Source of the DNA: Isoetes taiwanensis
Lineage: Eukaryota; Streptophyta; Lycopodiopsida; Isoetales; Isoetaceae
Direction of reading: 5' to 3'
Length of the DNA: 64,000 bases
NCBI GenBank assembly: GCA_021234155.1
Contig: JAJEKV010000004.1
Coordinates: forward strand, 29,547,305 to 29,611,304
Shown here: in pieces, positions 47,101 to 59,160 of the stretch
How positions within the stretch are numbered: position 1 is the first letter of the stretch
Layout: every line of letters begins with the position of its first letter
Notes under the pieces: model-generated
Database searches by the model: none
What the model was told of the DNA's origin: nothing
The model's input: only the letters and a program-made list of their open reading frames with translations
Program-made: the position numbers and the translations under genes

Positions 47101-47422
47101 CAAAAACACAGTAATAGCGCCACTGATACAAAATTTATCCAGAAGCTTTCAATCATAAAACCCTGCCTTGTAAAGATAAGCCATCCCAGCGAATCCTTAA
47201 GGAAATCATCGCCAAATCATCATAAAAACCTCCCTTGTAAAACCTTCGACTTGCTATCCAGCCTCCTGATGCCCTACGACCGATCAAAATGGATTGTGAA
47301 GATAACGGGTTCGCAAGAAAAAGAACGGGAGTCTGTCTGGGCCGTCCAACTTCTAGGCCAAATCTGGACCGCCCAATCTAGGGCGCAATGCACTACTTAC
47401 ACCAAAACATTATAATATAAGA
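44134..47422 (-). mobile_element. non-autonomous Helitron 1, carrying a PPR gene fragment
   Basis: On the minus strand it starts TCTTATATTATAATG at 47422 and ends with hairpin GCCCAGCAACGCTGGGC, 8 bases, CTAG (44134-44137). It sits between A (44133) and T (47423) without target duplication. These are the defining features of Helitrons. No RepHel helicase is encoded, so it depends on another copy. The 5' subterminal region (on the + strand CCGCCCAATCTAGGGCG near 47370) is shared with Helitron 2. It contains a captured gene piece at 46350-46885, in the opposite direction to the element. The borders are supported by continuity of the 3' LTR across it. Confidence 0.9.
46350..46885 (+). pseudogene. 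GUN1: GUN1-like PPR gene fragment captured in Helitron 1
   Basis: Three frames give, in order, LRELGNKGEWEKALKSFEWM; LGKLGKVEIAEKVFY with GFGNNVYVYSALISAY; and ECMKRSECKPNLLTYNTI, NDACGKGG, RALEMFEEMQRGGVQPDRI, TFNSLIVVCGRG, LFLEMQQRGIEQ. The order and wording fit GUN1 (P-class PPR with a C-terminal SMR domain, a plastid protein in plastid-to-nucleus signalling) better than other PPR proteins, notably DACGKGG and GVQPDRITFNSLL.VC.RG...W. About four and a half PPR motifs remain. Two frameshifts, loss of both ends and position inside a Helitron show a captured, non-functional piece. PPR proteins are numerous, so a paralogue remains possible. Confidence 0.82.
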
Positions 47423-49953
47423 TTGGTCTTGTAAAATATGATAAGCATGCATTAGATTGCATGCATGTACATGCACATGCGCATGCATGTATGTGATTGC
47501 ATGCACAACACTTGTCTAGCATGCATATGCATTGCGATTTACTCATTGTATATATATATTGGATGTGAACAAAGGAGAGGGTGTTTTGGTTTGGTGAAGG
47601 ATCTTGTTTATTGTTCTCCTCTACCTATTCTCTAGAGAAGGAGAGGCTGGCCAAATTGTAGAACAGTAGCAGAAATCGGAAGGAGCTTGCAGATGGGAAG
47701 GCGAGGAAATAGAAGCAAGGAAGGCAGATCCAGTCGATAGGAAGCAAAATCAATCCGAGAAACTGAGGTGGGGATCTGATGTGTGCTTGGAGATTTGATG
47801 AGTGCTTTGTTTGTTGTATCGCTTGGTGATGCTTGCAGTAGAACCGGCAGCTATGGCGAACCCAATCGGTTGTTTCAGCTAGAATAGATCTTCAATTTGG
47901 TTCTATGTCACACCCAAAGTCTTCCTTATGAATTCTGGCCTGCTCTGCCTCCATCCCAGCCAGTTTTAATCTTGTTTGCCAATCTGGTAGTATCTCTATG
48001 CGAAAGAGAGCCTCTAATATGTCGTTTTGGTTTCCAAGTCTCGCTCTTTATAATTATTTTGCCCCTTAAGTTCATTGAAAGCCTTGTAGGTTAGTTGGTT
48101 AGAAGTTGAGCCTTCCAGGCTATAGACCTAGGTTTGAATCTAGCATACGTTTTGCACAAGTATTCCTTTTTGAACTTAGGGATATAAGGGTCAGGTAAAT
48201 CATGTGTTTATATTAGTTGTTATCTTAAGGTTTAGACCATAGCATAATATACCTGTATGTTTTAGAATATTGACCATGCATTAATGGAACAATAGGGTCC
48301 ATTCTTTAGAGTTGTAGTCTTGCAGGACTTATTAGGCATAGTAATGGGAATCTTACTTGAATAATTATTGATAGGTTCTAAGTTATTGAATCTAGTTTGC
48401 GTTACTATCCTAGGGTCTTGAAGCCCTACTTGATTCTCTATTCTAACTATCGAACTTGCTTTAGGTTATAGTTAGATGGTCGCCCAGCTATGTTGTTATA
48501 TCTTGGAATGTTGTGATAGCCGTTGCGTTAAGTGTCCCTAGGTGCATTGCTGCTAGCCTAGATGGTCATTACTTGAGTTGAGGAAATTGCTAATCTTACG
48601 AACCTTTTAAGTATTGTGATTATAATTTGGGACCCTAGAGTTTCCTTGGTAGTGTTATAATCTTGTATGTGGGATATTCCATGCAACCTTTATGAATAGG
48701 GGCCAGGTTGATACCGTACCATAGAAGGATATATCGCCAGTACTTTTGATAGAGTAATGAATGGATTCTATGATGCTAGATGGATGGAGCATGAGCGTTG
48801 CATTATATTTGCTAGGAATATGCTATGGCCTAGCTAGTAGAGATTCTTAGTGGTAGTCCATCTCATGAATTTAGACCTCAGGATGAAGTAGAATATGTGA
48901 ATTGTCTCTAGGACATTAGTGTAATTATGGTATTACCTGGAAGTTATGGTTGCTTATATGTTAAGGAAGTCATGTTCTTGCTTTGAGATGTGGCGATGGG
49001 ATGTTGTCACTGGATTATGAAATATCTTGGTATGAATCTCATTCTATTGTATTGCATTGTTTTGTAGTTGTTCTTGGAAGTAAGATGCATGAGGATTCTA
49101 TGATATCTCGTATTGGATCAACCTGTAAGGTTATTGGTGATATTCTATCTTGTAAAGTCATGATGGATGATGTTGCATCTTGCATTGCAAACGGACCATC
49201 TTCGGAGGGGTGGAATGACCGTGAGACTCTGCATTCATTCTAGATGGTTAGACGGATGGCATGTTGCATTTACGGCCCACCTTCGGAGGGGTGGGGTGGC
49301 CTTGTAACTCCGCATCTGAGCCAGATGGCCTGACGGATGAGTTAAACCCTGTACGTACAGATGGAGAGAGTGGTCTCCTTGGGGTCGCAACCCAAGGATT
49401 ACGCTTGGCATATGTGCATACATACATACGATTGATGAGAATGTAAACATGCTTGTAGCCTGAGTTCTAACTAATGCAGGGGCGTAGTGGAACAGGTAAA
49501 ATTGTTGTTGTTCTTATCTTTGATGGGTATGCTAGATTACTTTGTGGATGATGTTATACGTTATATTGCTTTGTGGTTGATGTTGTGGATGCTCCCGAAA
49601 TGTTTCCTCCCCACTTAGTCCTTATGGACTAACCCCCTTGTGTTGTTTGTGTATGTTTAAGACGGTACGTCCTGAGCTGAGAATGCAGTATTCGGAGGAA
49701 GAGTCTAGGGATGAGGGTGCGACAGCAGGAGCGTTTTCCAGAGTCATCCTCGGTGACATATAAGGAAGACTTGTTGAGCTAGTAGGAGTTGTTAGCATGC
49801 CAAACTCAGATGAGCTTGGTCTTGTATGTAATTATCTGATCAATGGGACTATACTTTATTGAGCAAGTATACGAGTATCTTGGATGTTTAACTTAGATGT
49901 TAAACGAGTCGATGCAATGGCCTAGGGCAAGGGGCTAGGTCCGTTTCAGTGGT

Positions 49954-50928
49954 TTAGGTCAGTGCTTGTTTCAGGGGGACTCTGAATTTGCTAATGCTCC
50001 ATTTGCCTACTGCTCTGTTTGATTTTGAGACATTGGCTCAATTGACTCTGTGTGTTTTGGGATCAATCTTAAGCCTCTTTTTGATACAAGAATTCCAAAA
50101 GTTCTTCACCTCGTTATCGGTTCCACCAAGCAACTGGGAAGCAATGTGAGACACTGGAGAGGAAAAGGCAGAAGGGTAAGTCTAAAAACATGAATTGAGG
50201 TGAACCCAAGAGTTAAATAGAACTAAATTGGGGGTGTTTCAGATGTTTTCCAACTCATCTGGCCTTATTGCAATACATTCTTGCGAAGTGTAAGCGATTA
50301 TACAGCACATCATAGAGTCCCCGGTCCTAATTGTTAAACTGCATGAGAAACCCCGTGAAGATGCAAAATCTTATGTATCAGTAACAGGATAATTGGCTAA
50401 TGTATCAGTTTGCTTCCTGAAGTCTGTAGAGTGAGGAGCCAAATGGGGAGCAATGGGCTATGATTACCAAACTAGATCCGACAAAAGGGCCAGATCTTGG
50501 CCTGACCTTTTTAGGTTTAAGTTTTTTTTCGAAATACGTATCCCACAGGCCCAACTCAAAAAAAGATGCCAAGGTATATAAGGCATAATCCAAGCAAATC
50601 ATTAATTCACATGCTACCTCGTCGTGGGATTCGGCCTGTCGCCGCCCCAGGCGTCCGGAATATCACGTGGCAGTAGGGGATTGGAGGAAATGAAGGTTAG
50701 GCTGAGGGGGATAGATAGGAAACATTTTTGCATTTTTTTAAACCACGGGCACGGTTCCCTAGGAACGAATTTTGAAGGTCAAGATGAAGCCATTTTGCAA
50801 AATTTCAAAGTCAACCACGATTCCATTATTTTGAAATTATTCAATCATTTTGAAATTTACAAATAGTGACAAATTTCAACAATGTGGAATTGCATGTAAA
50901 TACCTTTTATTATCAGCCTTAATTCTAA
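49954..50928. other. no gene recognised (gap between LTR element and Helitron 2)
   Basis: Non-coding DNA with a GC-richer patch at 50615-50690. No conserved exon or terminal repeat. Confidence 0.4.
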
Positions 50929-53719
50929 CTAGTAACAGTGCCCAGCGTTGCTGGGCTTAAGTTGGGACCTTATAAATGTTTTGGCCGCAATGACTTTCTA
51001 AAGTTTTAACAATGTTGAAAAGAAACATAGCTCCTTCATGTTACACAATGTTAGTTAGGGCGGGAACACAAATTTGAAATAGCATTCAATACATTGCAAA
51101 TGTTAGATGAACTTAATCAATTGGTTCGTGACTTGCATGTGGGTTGTATGCTAGAAGCATAATTTCAAAACCGAAATAGCATTCACCACAAAATACCTTT
51201 GTAAGGTGAAGAATAGATGTATGCAATAAATGTTGAAAGGGTGTAGTTGCAAGAAACAACTTTGAGTTCTTTCTTTCTTCACTTTCTATTATACTTGGTT
51301 TGACTTCCAACATAATATGAAAAATTCCCATTAGACTCCGTCTATCTTGCAGAGCTAGATATCTTAAGACATTTGCATGTATACATGACAACATGCTGTT
51401 TGGTAGGATCAATCGACTCAGTATTTGAGTATCATTGCTCTAGCAAGGCATCACAAGATGACTGTCATAAATAAATAATAACCTGCAAATATCAGTATCT
51501 TTTGCTGCATACATGGTAGGTTGGTATTAGAAATAGAAGAAATTTATTTGGTTAGTCTGGTTTTTTGCATTGGCATAGTATTTCACATGTTTGAACCTTG
51601 ATCATGAATCGTAACTGGTATCTTCCATGCACCTTTACAAAGGTCCAAACCCTGTCATCTTAGATGCAACTGGCTTGCAATAAGTTTCTTTCCGAAAATG
51701 TAAATTGTAATAACATGCAGCTACAGCTGAGAAAATGAGAAAATCGTCAAATGAGAAAATGCATGCAGTCTAACATAACATCGTCAAATGAGAAAATGCA
51801 TTCAGTCTATACATAATATAACAACGATGGCAAGAAAAATTCCCTAATCAATGCGTATTTTTCATTGTTACTGCTCCATACCCAAGGTCATTTCAACTCA
51901 GTTGAAAAAAAGGGGTTAAAATATTAAGGTATTTCATACCTTAGAATAGGTCACAGATGTATTTTCCTGCTCTATGTAGAGGATTGAAGATATAGCTTCA
52001 CAGAATTTGTGCCATTGAAGTGGCTATCATTGTGCTTGCTCTTCAGAAGTCACCTATTGCATGTAGTGAAGGGCTTGCAAATAATCTTGCCCCTAACAAA
52101 ACAACTACCTTTTAGTTGGCCTTTTGCTTCATTCTCTTGTATCCTCTCCTTCATCTTTATACTCAGTCCATGCAATTTTAAGCTGTTTTCTACATTGAAC
52201 AGCATGTAAAATGACCATTTACAAAAAAAAATTCAGAAGAAAACAATGTAAGAAATATTGACGTGCACGAAATACCTTCAAAACAGAAGAATGGAAGTCC
52301 ATACAAATCTGCACGCGTGTGCTGCAGCTCTAAAATGTAAAATGTAGGAAAGCTGAGCAAGTTGTAATATGTCTATTTGAGAAAAATTTCAGAAGAAAAA
52401 AATGTAAGAAAGCTTGATCTGCATGAAATACCTTCAAAATATAAAAATGGTAGTCCATACAGATTTGCAGCATGTCTATCACATATGATTCTGGCTCTTA
52501 TTACTCAGTAATGCAGTAGATGGCAGCTTTGCGAAATTTCATTCTCAGTAATACAGTACAAAGAAAATGAACATAGGTGTGACTCAAACACTACAAATAG
52601 CTTTGCAATAAATACATGTAACAATACCAGAACCCTTGCTCCTACTCCATCTCTCAAAGCAATCTTTGTGTACATTATAACCATAGACCATACAAAATAC
52701 CATAGGCTCTAAAATGTTTCCAGCTTCAGTTGCCATTGCCTCCTAAGAAACTGGGCAATCCCCTTCAACATTCTGCTGCACACGCTTTAAAACGTTTTCT
52801 AACCCTTTGAATTTGCAAGTAGAATCCTGTATCTTTTGAATAGGTTTGCAGGCCTTTTTTACTCAAATCCTGCATAATCCATTAGCCCATTTGCATCCTG
52901 AAGTTGGGCATCTTCATGTTGATCAACTAAAAATATGTTATTTCAAATCTCAAAATATACCACCATTACCATGGCTATAACATGACACATTTATGTTCTG
53001 ATGGGAGCAGCTCTTCAGAAGGAATCATAAAAGCCATTTCCTTATCAGTGTTGGCCAGCCGAAGACTGAATTCAACAAAGCATTCAAAAATTCAACCTCA
53101 ACCACGTTCAAATTGTCTTGCTACTCAGACAGGATTTTTACACATTATAATGCACCGAAGGTTCTATACATTGCCTCTGCTGCAAAAAATAACTTAGAGC
53201 TGACTAAAAATGCCCAATTCCACTTAGAATACACCACGTTGATACATACTGGCTAGTAGATCGGGAATTCCTCAAATTCTTAACAATTACTGATCACATA
53301 AACCAGCCAAACCAATTCCTCAGAGAGGCATAGGCCAGCCAAAAACGATGGAAAATGCCACATACGGACCACTGCCTGCTCCTAATGCTGCTCGATTGGA
53401 CCATTGCCTGCTCTTAATTCAGTGTTGCTCGATTGAACCACTGCACAACCAGCCTACTGAAGCCCAAAAATTATGTAAGTTATCTACGGTGCCTCTGTCG
53501 GTCTGTCGGTCTTTTCGTCGAAGGCTGCCCTCGATTCATGCAGCCACGGTGGCCTCTTTTAAGGAATCCGGCGGCCTTTTCCTAAGCCATCGCTAGAGCT
53601 AGAAAAGGGCAAAAGAAGCCGTGAGATATCTGAGCCATCCACTTTTAGGTTAAATCTCAACCGCCCAATTTAGGGCGCGATGCATTACAGACTTACACCA
53701 AAACGTTATAATATAGGAT
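50929..53719 (-). mobile_element. non-autonomous Helitron 2
   Basis: On the minus strand it starts TCCTATATTATAACG at 53719 and ends with hairpin GCCCAGCAACGCTGGGC, 8 bases, CTAG (50929-50932), between A (50928) and T (53720). Both ends are near-identical to Helitron 1, including GTTTTGGTGTAAG after the start and a CGCCCTA..TTGGGCGG stretch about 35 bases in. No helicase is present. The 2.8-kb interior includes two short local duplications (51735-51800; 52222-52316 with 52378-52475) and a GC-richer stretch at 53350-53600 that may be a captured exon but was not recognised. Confidence 0.88.
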
Positions 53720-53948
53720 AGGTCTCAAATTACAAGTTAACACTTATCACAAGCCAATATTCCACATTCAAGTAGATGTAACTAAAGTAGATCATCACAA
53801 GCCAGTATTTCACATTCAAGTAGAGTAAGATACTCATATACTGAAAGTAAGATTGCAATGAAAGCACGAATACAATGAAAATGCACTGAAAGTAGGATTA
53901 CAATGAAAGTAAGATTCACATCATAAGATACTCATGGACTCTCGTACT
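53720..53948. repeat. short tandem repeats downstream of the transposase-like gene
   Basis: Imperfect repeats of CATCACAAGCCARTATT..CACATTCAAGTAGA (53742-53825) and GAAAGTA(A/G)GATTRCAATGAAA (53840-53915). Non-coding. Confidence 0.75.
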
Positions 53949-54444
53949 TTATTTTGCTTGTTCGGCTATCTTCTCTAGTGACTTTAGAACTTTATCCTTC
54001 ACATAGATTGGAATCTTTATGCACCCCTTTCTCGGATCCACCTTGCCCTTTCTGGGGTTCCATGACATTAACACGGATTTTATTTCCACCCATTGGGCTG
54101 GATCACTTGCATCATACTTCCATTGCTTATTAAAACAATCTTTGTAGCACTCTTTTTCAGTAATGACTCCTTTTCCACTTACTGGATGCCACCACTCCAC
54201 ACGCACCTTGTTTCTGTTAGGGTTATTAGCTTCCCTACAAACACTCGAGATGGTATACCCTAACCAAATAGGATAAGTATCCTATATAATAATGTTATGG
54301 GGTGTGTCTTCAACCACGCCCTAGATCAGATGGCTAGAAACTAGGTGCAGATCCGACGGTCGTGGGGGAAAAAGAAAAAGGGGCTATGCGATTAGGGTAA
54401 ATATGCGGCTTCGCTTGGGGTTTCTCTTGCGGCACCAAGCTTGC

Positions 54445-54636
54445 TTTCAATCTTGCTCAAGCACTTTCCTTCTTCGGCTATGGTAAAGCTTCACGGAATG
54501 AATGGCATGGCATGGAAGAAGAGCAGAGAAGCCTGGGCTGTGGCTAGAAAGAATAATGATTGGCATTCTTGCCCCTATTCTTGAATTTCAATCTTGCTCA
54601 AGCGCTTTCCTTCTTCGGCTATGGTAAAGCTTTACG
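54445..54636 (+). repeat. 151-bp tandem duplication, second copy interrupted
   Basis: Unit 1 (54445-54595) contains AAGCTTCACGGAATGAATGG and a MAWKKSREAWAVARKNNDW reading. Unit 2 starts at 54596 and is cut at 54636 by the TIR element, resuming at 56879 with AATGAATGGCATGGC. The order of events is therefore duplication first, TIR element second. Confidence 0.85.
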
Positions 54637-56878
54637 ACAAAGTTTAAAATGAAACGCACTTATTTGCTGCAAACGCACTTCAAAAGGAATCTTTGAAAGA
54701 TTCCCTAAAATTCCCTTAAAAAATGCCCATTTCTTGGTATATTTGTGACAAGTGTGACAATTTGAATATTTTAGGCACCATTTTTGGAGGGAAATTTGAA
54801 CTCAGCTTCCATTCAAAATTGTTTGGTACCATTTTTTGGCCCCCTAGTTTGGTTTGAGAAATAGTAATATTTTTAAGGACAAAACAAAATAGACATTGAA
54901 AAAAAACAGCAAGTGCTAAGAGTGCCCAAAAACGTATTTAGTTCAAAGTTTATAAATTCACTACAAAATTATGAACAAAATTGCAAAAAATGCAACACAT
55001 TTTGATATTGCCTCAATGAAGCAAATATTGTCACCTTAAAGTATGCCTCACACGCGAGGTGAAGTCGAAGATGCTTGCGCTTTGCTTTATACACTTGCTC
55101 TTATTTGCTCCTCCAGCTTGCTATAGACTTCTGTATACCGCGATGGCGACGTATGTATCCAATCTGGACTTTTTTAAACTTTGTAATTTATTTGTTCTCT
55201 GTAGTTTTTAGTTTCTTCCAAATAAATTTCAAGATGGTATAAATTTGTACCTTAATAGATAGTAATATGTGGACATAGTATGCTAGAGAGTTCAAGACGG
55301 TATAAATTTATACCATAGAAGAAGACTTGCGGTATAGATTTATACAACAAAAGAACTTCGGCGGTATAAATTTATACAACAAAAGGACTCGGCGGTATAA
55401 ATTTATACATAAAAGAGGACCAAGCGGTATAAATTTATACCGCAAGAGTTTTCTCGGTATAAATTTATACCAAAGATATATTATATATATATATATGTAT
55501 ATTATATAAATATATAATATATATAACATATATATTTACATATATATATCCGAAAAAAAGAGAAGTCTTGCGGTATAAATCTATACCGCGAGACTTCCTG
55601 CGGTATAAATTTATACCGTTTTTTTTTTTATATATACAAATATGTGAACGTATATATATTGAATATATATATATATATTAACATGTATAAGATGTATATA
55701 GATATATATATACATAAAATATGTAGTCCAGGAGTATAAGTTTATATCGTGCAAAATCTTGTGGGGTCTTTCTTGCTCCCAAAGGTTTTTGCAACTTAAT
55801 ACTGTTGAAATAACACACTCAAGGGATAATTTTATGCAGTTTTCTTAGTTTTTTAGTTCAAAAAGTTCTAAAATAGTTCTAAATTCTCTGACCTTGTAAT
55901 GCAATGTTAGAGCATAAATTAGTCGAATCCGTTGTTATTTTTTTTTTTTTTCTCTACACACATGCTAACTTCACTTTAGGCAGCTCAAAAACTGCTTCTA
56001 AAGGCAAAGGACCCCAAAATGTTATGGATACACATGTGTTCAACGAGAAGGAAACTACGTAATTTGTCCATAGGGGTGCGAGGAGTAGCAACCCCTCAAA
56101 AGTTTACCTATTTCTTTGCAAACAAACAAAAAAAGCAAGATAGACAAATACTTCTCTGTGGAGAAATGTGCAAATGACGCACTCGCTGAGATGATGGAAT
56201 TGTGCTGAAGACTCTCAACATTGACAAGGAGCTTGACTATCTTCTCAACAACACTATATTGTGGATTGGTATTGTGCAAGCCCAAAGACATGATGAATAC
56301 ATCTCCGAGAACAACAAAGAAGGCCATGTAATCACGAGCTTCACTACTTCAACTCGTTTCCTCGGTATAAATTTATCCGGCATCGTCCATTGGAACTTCA
56401 ACTAAGCGCATGATTTCGTGGATGTATTATCATTTGTAATACCATATGATGCAAAAACAATAATTTTTCATTCAAGCAGTTTGTTCAACTGTCTCCCAAT
56501 GTCTTTTAAGGTCAATTAGGATGTTTAGCCAAAATGGTTGTGAAATAACAAATTTTTTGTCTTCTATAACAGCCAATATAAACGTTCTAAGGGATAAGAT
56601 ACAAAAGCGTCTAATTTTTTCATATGAGTTTGCCCCATAATAAATCTTTGGCTTTCGTAGTGGTCCTTTTCCCCTCTAAAATGAGATATTTTTCTTTGTT
56701 GTTCTTCTCCTTAATATTAAGTCTTCCTAAAATGTCTGTTTTCATGAGCAGTTTTATAAATCTTTAGACAAAGATAGTAAAAGAGTCCTTTTTAGGGGTA
56801 TTTTAGAATTTTGTAAATTTTTAGAAGGAATCTTTCAAACGCACTTCTTAAATAAGTGCGTTTCATTTTAAACCTTGT
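54637..56878. mobile_element. TIR DNA transposon, 2.2 kb, superfamily unknown
   Basis: The ends are inverted repeats: 54637 reads ACAAAGTTTAAAATGAAACG and the reverse complement from 56878 reads ACAAGGTTTAAAATGAAACG, continuing CACTTATTT, with one mismatch in 29. Just inside both ends are GAATCTTT and CAAACGCACTTC motifs. It interrupts the second unit of a tandem duplication, so it is a genuine insertion. A clear target duplication is not seen. No transposase is encoded. The interior carries the palindrome array 55236-55747 and TA-rich runs. Confidence 0.75.
55236..55747. repeat. array of about ten 16-bp palindromes GGTATAAATTTATACC
   Basis: Copies at about 55236, 55299, 55331, 55363, 55394, 55426, 55456, 55572, 55602 and 55732, with an eleventh at 56363. 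The cores are perfect or one to three bases off; several are flanked by CG to give CGGTATAAATTTATACCG. Spacing among the first clustered copies is about 30-32 bases. The copies at 55572 and 55602 lie within a longer inverted repeat (AAGTCTTGCGG / CCGCGAGACTT). Spacer sequences differ, so the palindrome itself is what is repeated or conserved. Confidence 0.9.
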
Positions 56879-59160
56879 TAATGAATGGCATGGCATGGAA
56901 GAAGAGCAGAGAAGCCTGGGCTGTGGCTAGAAAGAATAATGATTGGCATTCTTGCCCCTGTTCTTGAAGAATGGATCCGTCTTCTTACATAGGAAGCCAT
57001 TGCAGCTACAGATGTGCCCCACTCCAATGCCATGCAAGTTCTGTTACAGGTATAAATCTTTCCTCTTTGGGCTTGAAACGGACTATAACAGTGGATCTTT
57101 GCAAGCTTTCCAGATCACTTTGAGTTATGGCAAAGTCGATTAAGTTGATCCTTATTTTGATTTTGATTGCAGGCAGAGTAGATGGTACTTTGCGCCATCA
57201 ACATGGACAATGTGTCAGATGGGCAAGTTTTCGAGATATGCTAGAGGTATGGCACTTGGCTCTTAATAGCATATAGTTAATATCCCAGTTGAAGGAAGCA
57301 TATGTAACATAAATCTTTGCATTTCTTTTTAGCTTAAATTTCTTTATTTTGCAGGAGTAGTGCTAAAAAATCAGCCTTTGAACATATGGCATTAATACGA
57401 GGTAATCAATGAATAACAATGCCACCACCTTTTGGTAAAATAGAGACTGCTTTAGTATGCAATAGCTATACATTCAGTTATTCCAAAATCAATTTAGACC
57501 ATTGGATATGGGATTGAAGGTTATGAAATTGATTGGAAACCGTCACTTTAAGAATGGAAAAATTTGGACCACGATAATTGATTCAAAGTTACCAGATGCT
57601 CGGTTGCTTTTTCCATGGTTTTTAATGTGCCAAAATATTGTTGGTCAGTAATCTTGAATCCTCTTATTGAATCATTCCTTCACCTCAACATGTTATTGTC
57701 GTTGGCGTATTGAAGGTTATGCGCAGTAGATGTGCTCAATCCATTCTGATGAAGGTGGTGAGGTTTCTTGCGGCTGCATAGATGGAAGGGGTTGTACATA
57801 TTCAATATTTGGGGCACAACATTCTTTCAAATGGTACAATTTCTTCTTTTTGTTTTATTCATTTCTATAAGAAACCGATTCTCTCCATTTTAATACAAAC
57901 ATGTCTCCTCCAAATAAACTCTGCACAGATTCTCTTCATTTTGTTTGCATCTCCTCATCCTTGCGATTCTTATATTATTGTTGTTGTTTCAGGTACTCCG
58001 GCAGATCTAGCTGCAAACATGTACACATCATGGTAGTCTTGGTTGCAAATGGAGCTTGCTGCTGACAGCGGCCTTTTTTTTCCTTTGCTACTAGGACAGT
58101 GATGCGCACTCTTTGATGGTGCCTGAGTTCAGTGTTGATGTCAATCCTGCACATGTTATGCATACCACAATAGAATTATGACAGTGGTTTCAAGTTAAAC
58201 AGATTTGTCAATTGTCCTCTATGCTCATATTAGCTTTGCGAGGCAAATTCAAAACATACAGGATGTTATGCCAAAGATTTCTTAAATACGTTTGCTTCTC
58301 TGAAGCTTGGAATTAAAGCTTTGCTAATTGCCTCTAGGCATTTTGACTTTTTATTCCCTTAATCCAAAATGGTGTACCTATTTCATGTAAAATGTAATAA
58401 TCCACTTAGTTTAGAAATATAATCTTTTTCAGCTTTTAGTTTTCAACTTTTAATATCTTCATACTCTTTGCGAAAGAAGTTAGGCATTTGAGCAACTACA
58501 ATTTTGGTTGGCCGCGAGTTTGGATTCATGACCTATGTTTGGGTGCTTTTTAATTGATGCATCTTGGAAACAAGAGTTTATTTCTTCAAATGCTCTATTT
58601 AGCTACAACGAAGAAGATGCAAATTATACCCATAAATGATTAAGTGGCAAATTCAAGTCTGTTGTCTTAGAGAAAAAAACACCAATGGTATGCCTAAAAT
58701 TGTCAATGGTGTGCCTAAAATAGTGGAAATAGTTATGCACATATGTTGCACTAATAGGCATGGAGATGCATGTTAAAACAACAACATGTCAATACAATCC
58801 AATGTACAATAAATATCACAAATATATAGTATAGACATAATTCATATATTTAAGGTCCTCCAATCTTAATAAACCTAAATGAACCTGATTTATATGGAAG
58901 AGAGAAACTCTATTTCATTGAATTGCTATGTTTTTACGTGTTGTTTGCAATGTGATAAAGGGCATTATAGAAAATGTTACATGATGCTATATCATGGGAT
59001 GTGGCCCAATGGTATTAGAAACACAATAAGAAATGTGATAAAGGGCATTATAGAAAATGTTACATGATGCTATATCATGGGATGTGGCCAAACGGTATTA
59101 GAAACACAATAAGATGCTATATTATGGGATGTGGCCAAAGGGTATTAGAAACACAATAAG
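55748..59160 (+). other. rest of the Helitron 3 interior
   Basis: Includes the right part of the TIR element (to 56878), then exon-like text near 56900-57050 (EEWIRLLT, SNAMQVLLQ before a GT), and otherwise AT-rich DNA without a recognised exon. 58951-59160 is a tandem repeat with period about 82 (starts 58951, 59034, partial from 59114). Confidence 0.5.
58951..59160 (+). repeat. 82-bp tandem repeat beside the Helitron 3' end
   Basis: Two full units beginning TGTGATAAAGGGCATTATAG and a third partial one, all ending GGTATTAGAAACACAATAAG. It ends 21 bases before the terminal hairpin. Confidence 0.9.

Larger units (their letters stand above)
40073..49948 (+). mobile_element. non-autonomous LTR retrotransposon with nested Helitron
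   Basis: Long terminal repeats (40073-42738 and 43972-49948, the latter split by a Helitron), both TG..CA; exact 5-bp duplication GTGGT outside; a primer-binding site for initiator Met-tRNA (TGGTATCAGAGC, 42741-42752); and a polypurine tract AAGGGGAGAA (43962-43971) immediately before the 3' LTR. All expected cis-signals are present. The interior is only about 1.23 kb and has no gag, protease, RT or integrase, so it would have to be mobilised by a relative. Superfamily cannot be set without coding sequence. Long LTRs with an empty interior resemble LARD-type derivatives. Confidence 0.95.
43972..49948 (+). repeat. 3' LTR, interrupted by a Helitron
   Basis: LTR sequence is present at 43972-44133 and resumes at 47423-49948, together about 2.69 kb. 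It matches the 5' LTR closely throughout, with point changes and small indels. The interruption is the 3.3-kb Helitron at 44134-47422, so the LTR element was in place first. Confidence 0.93.
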
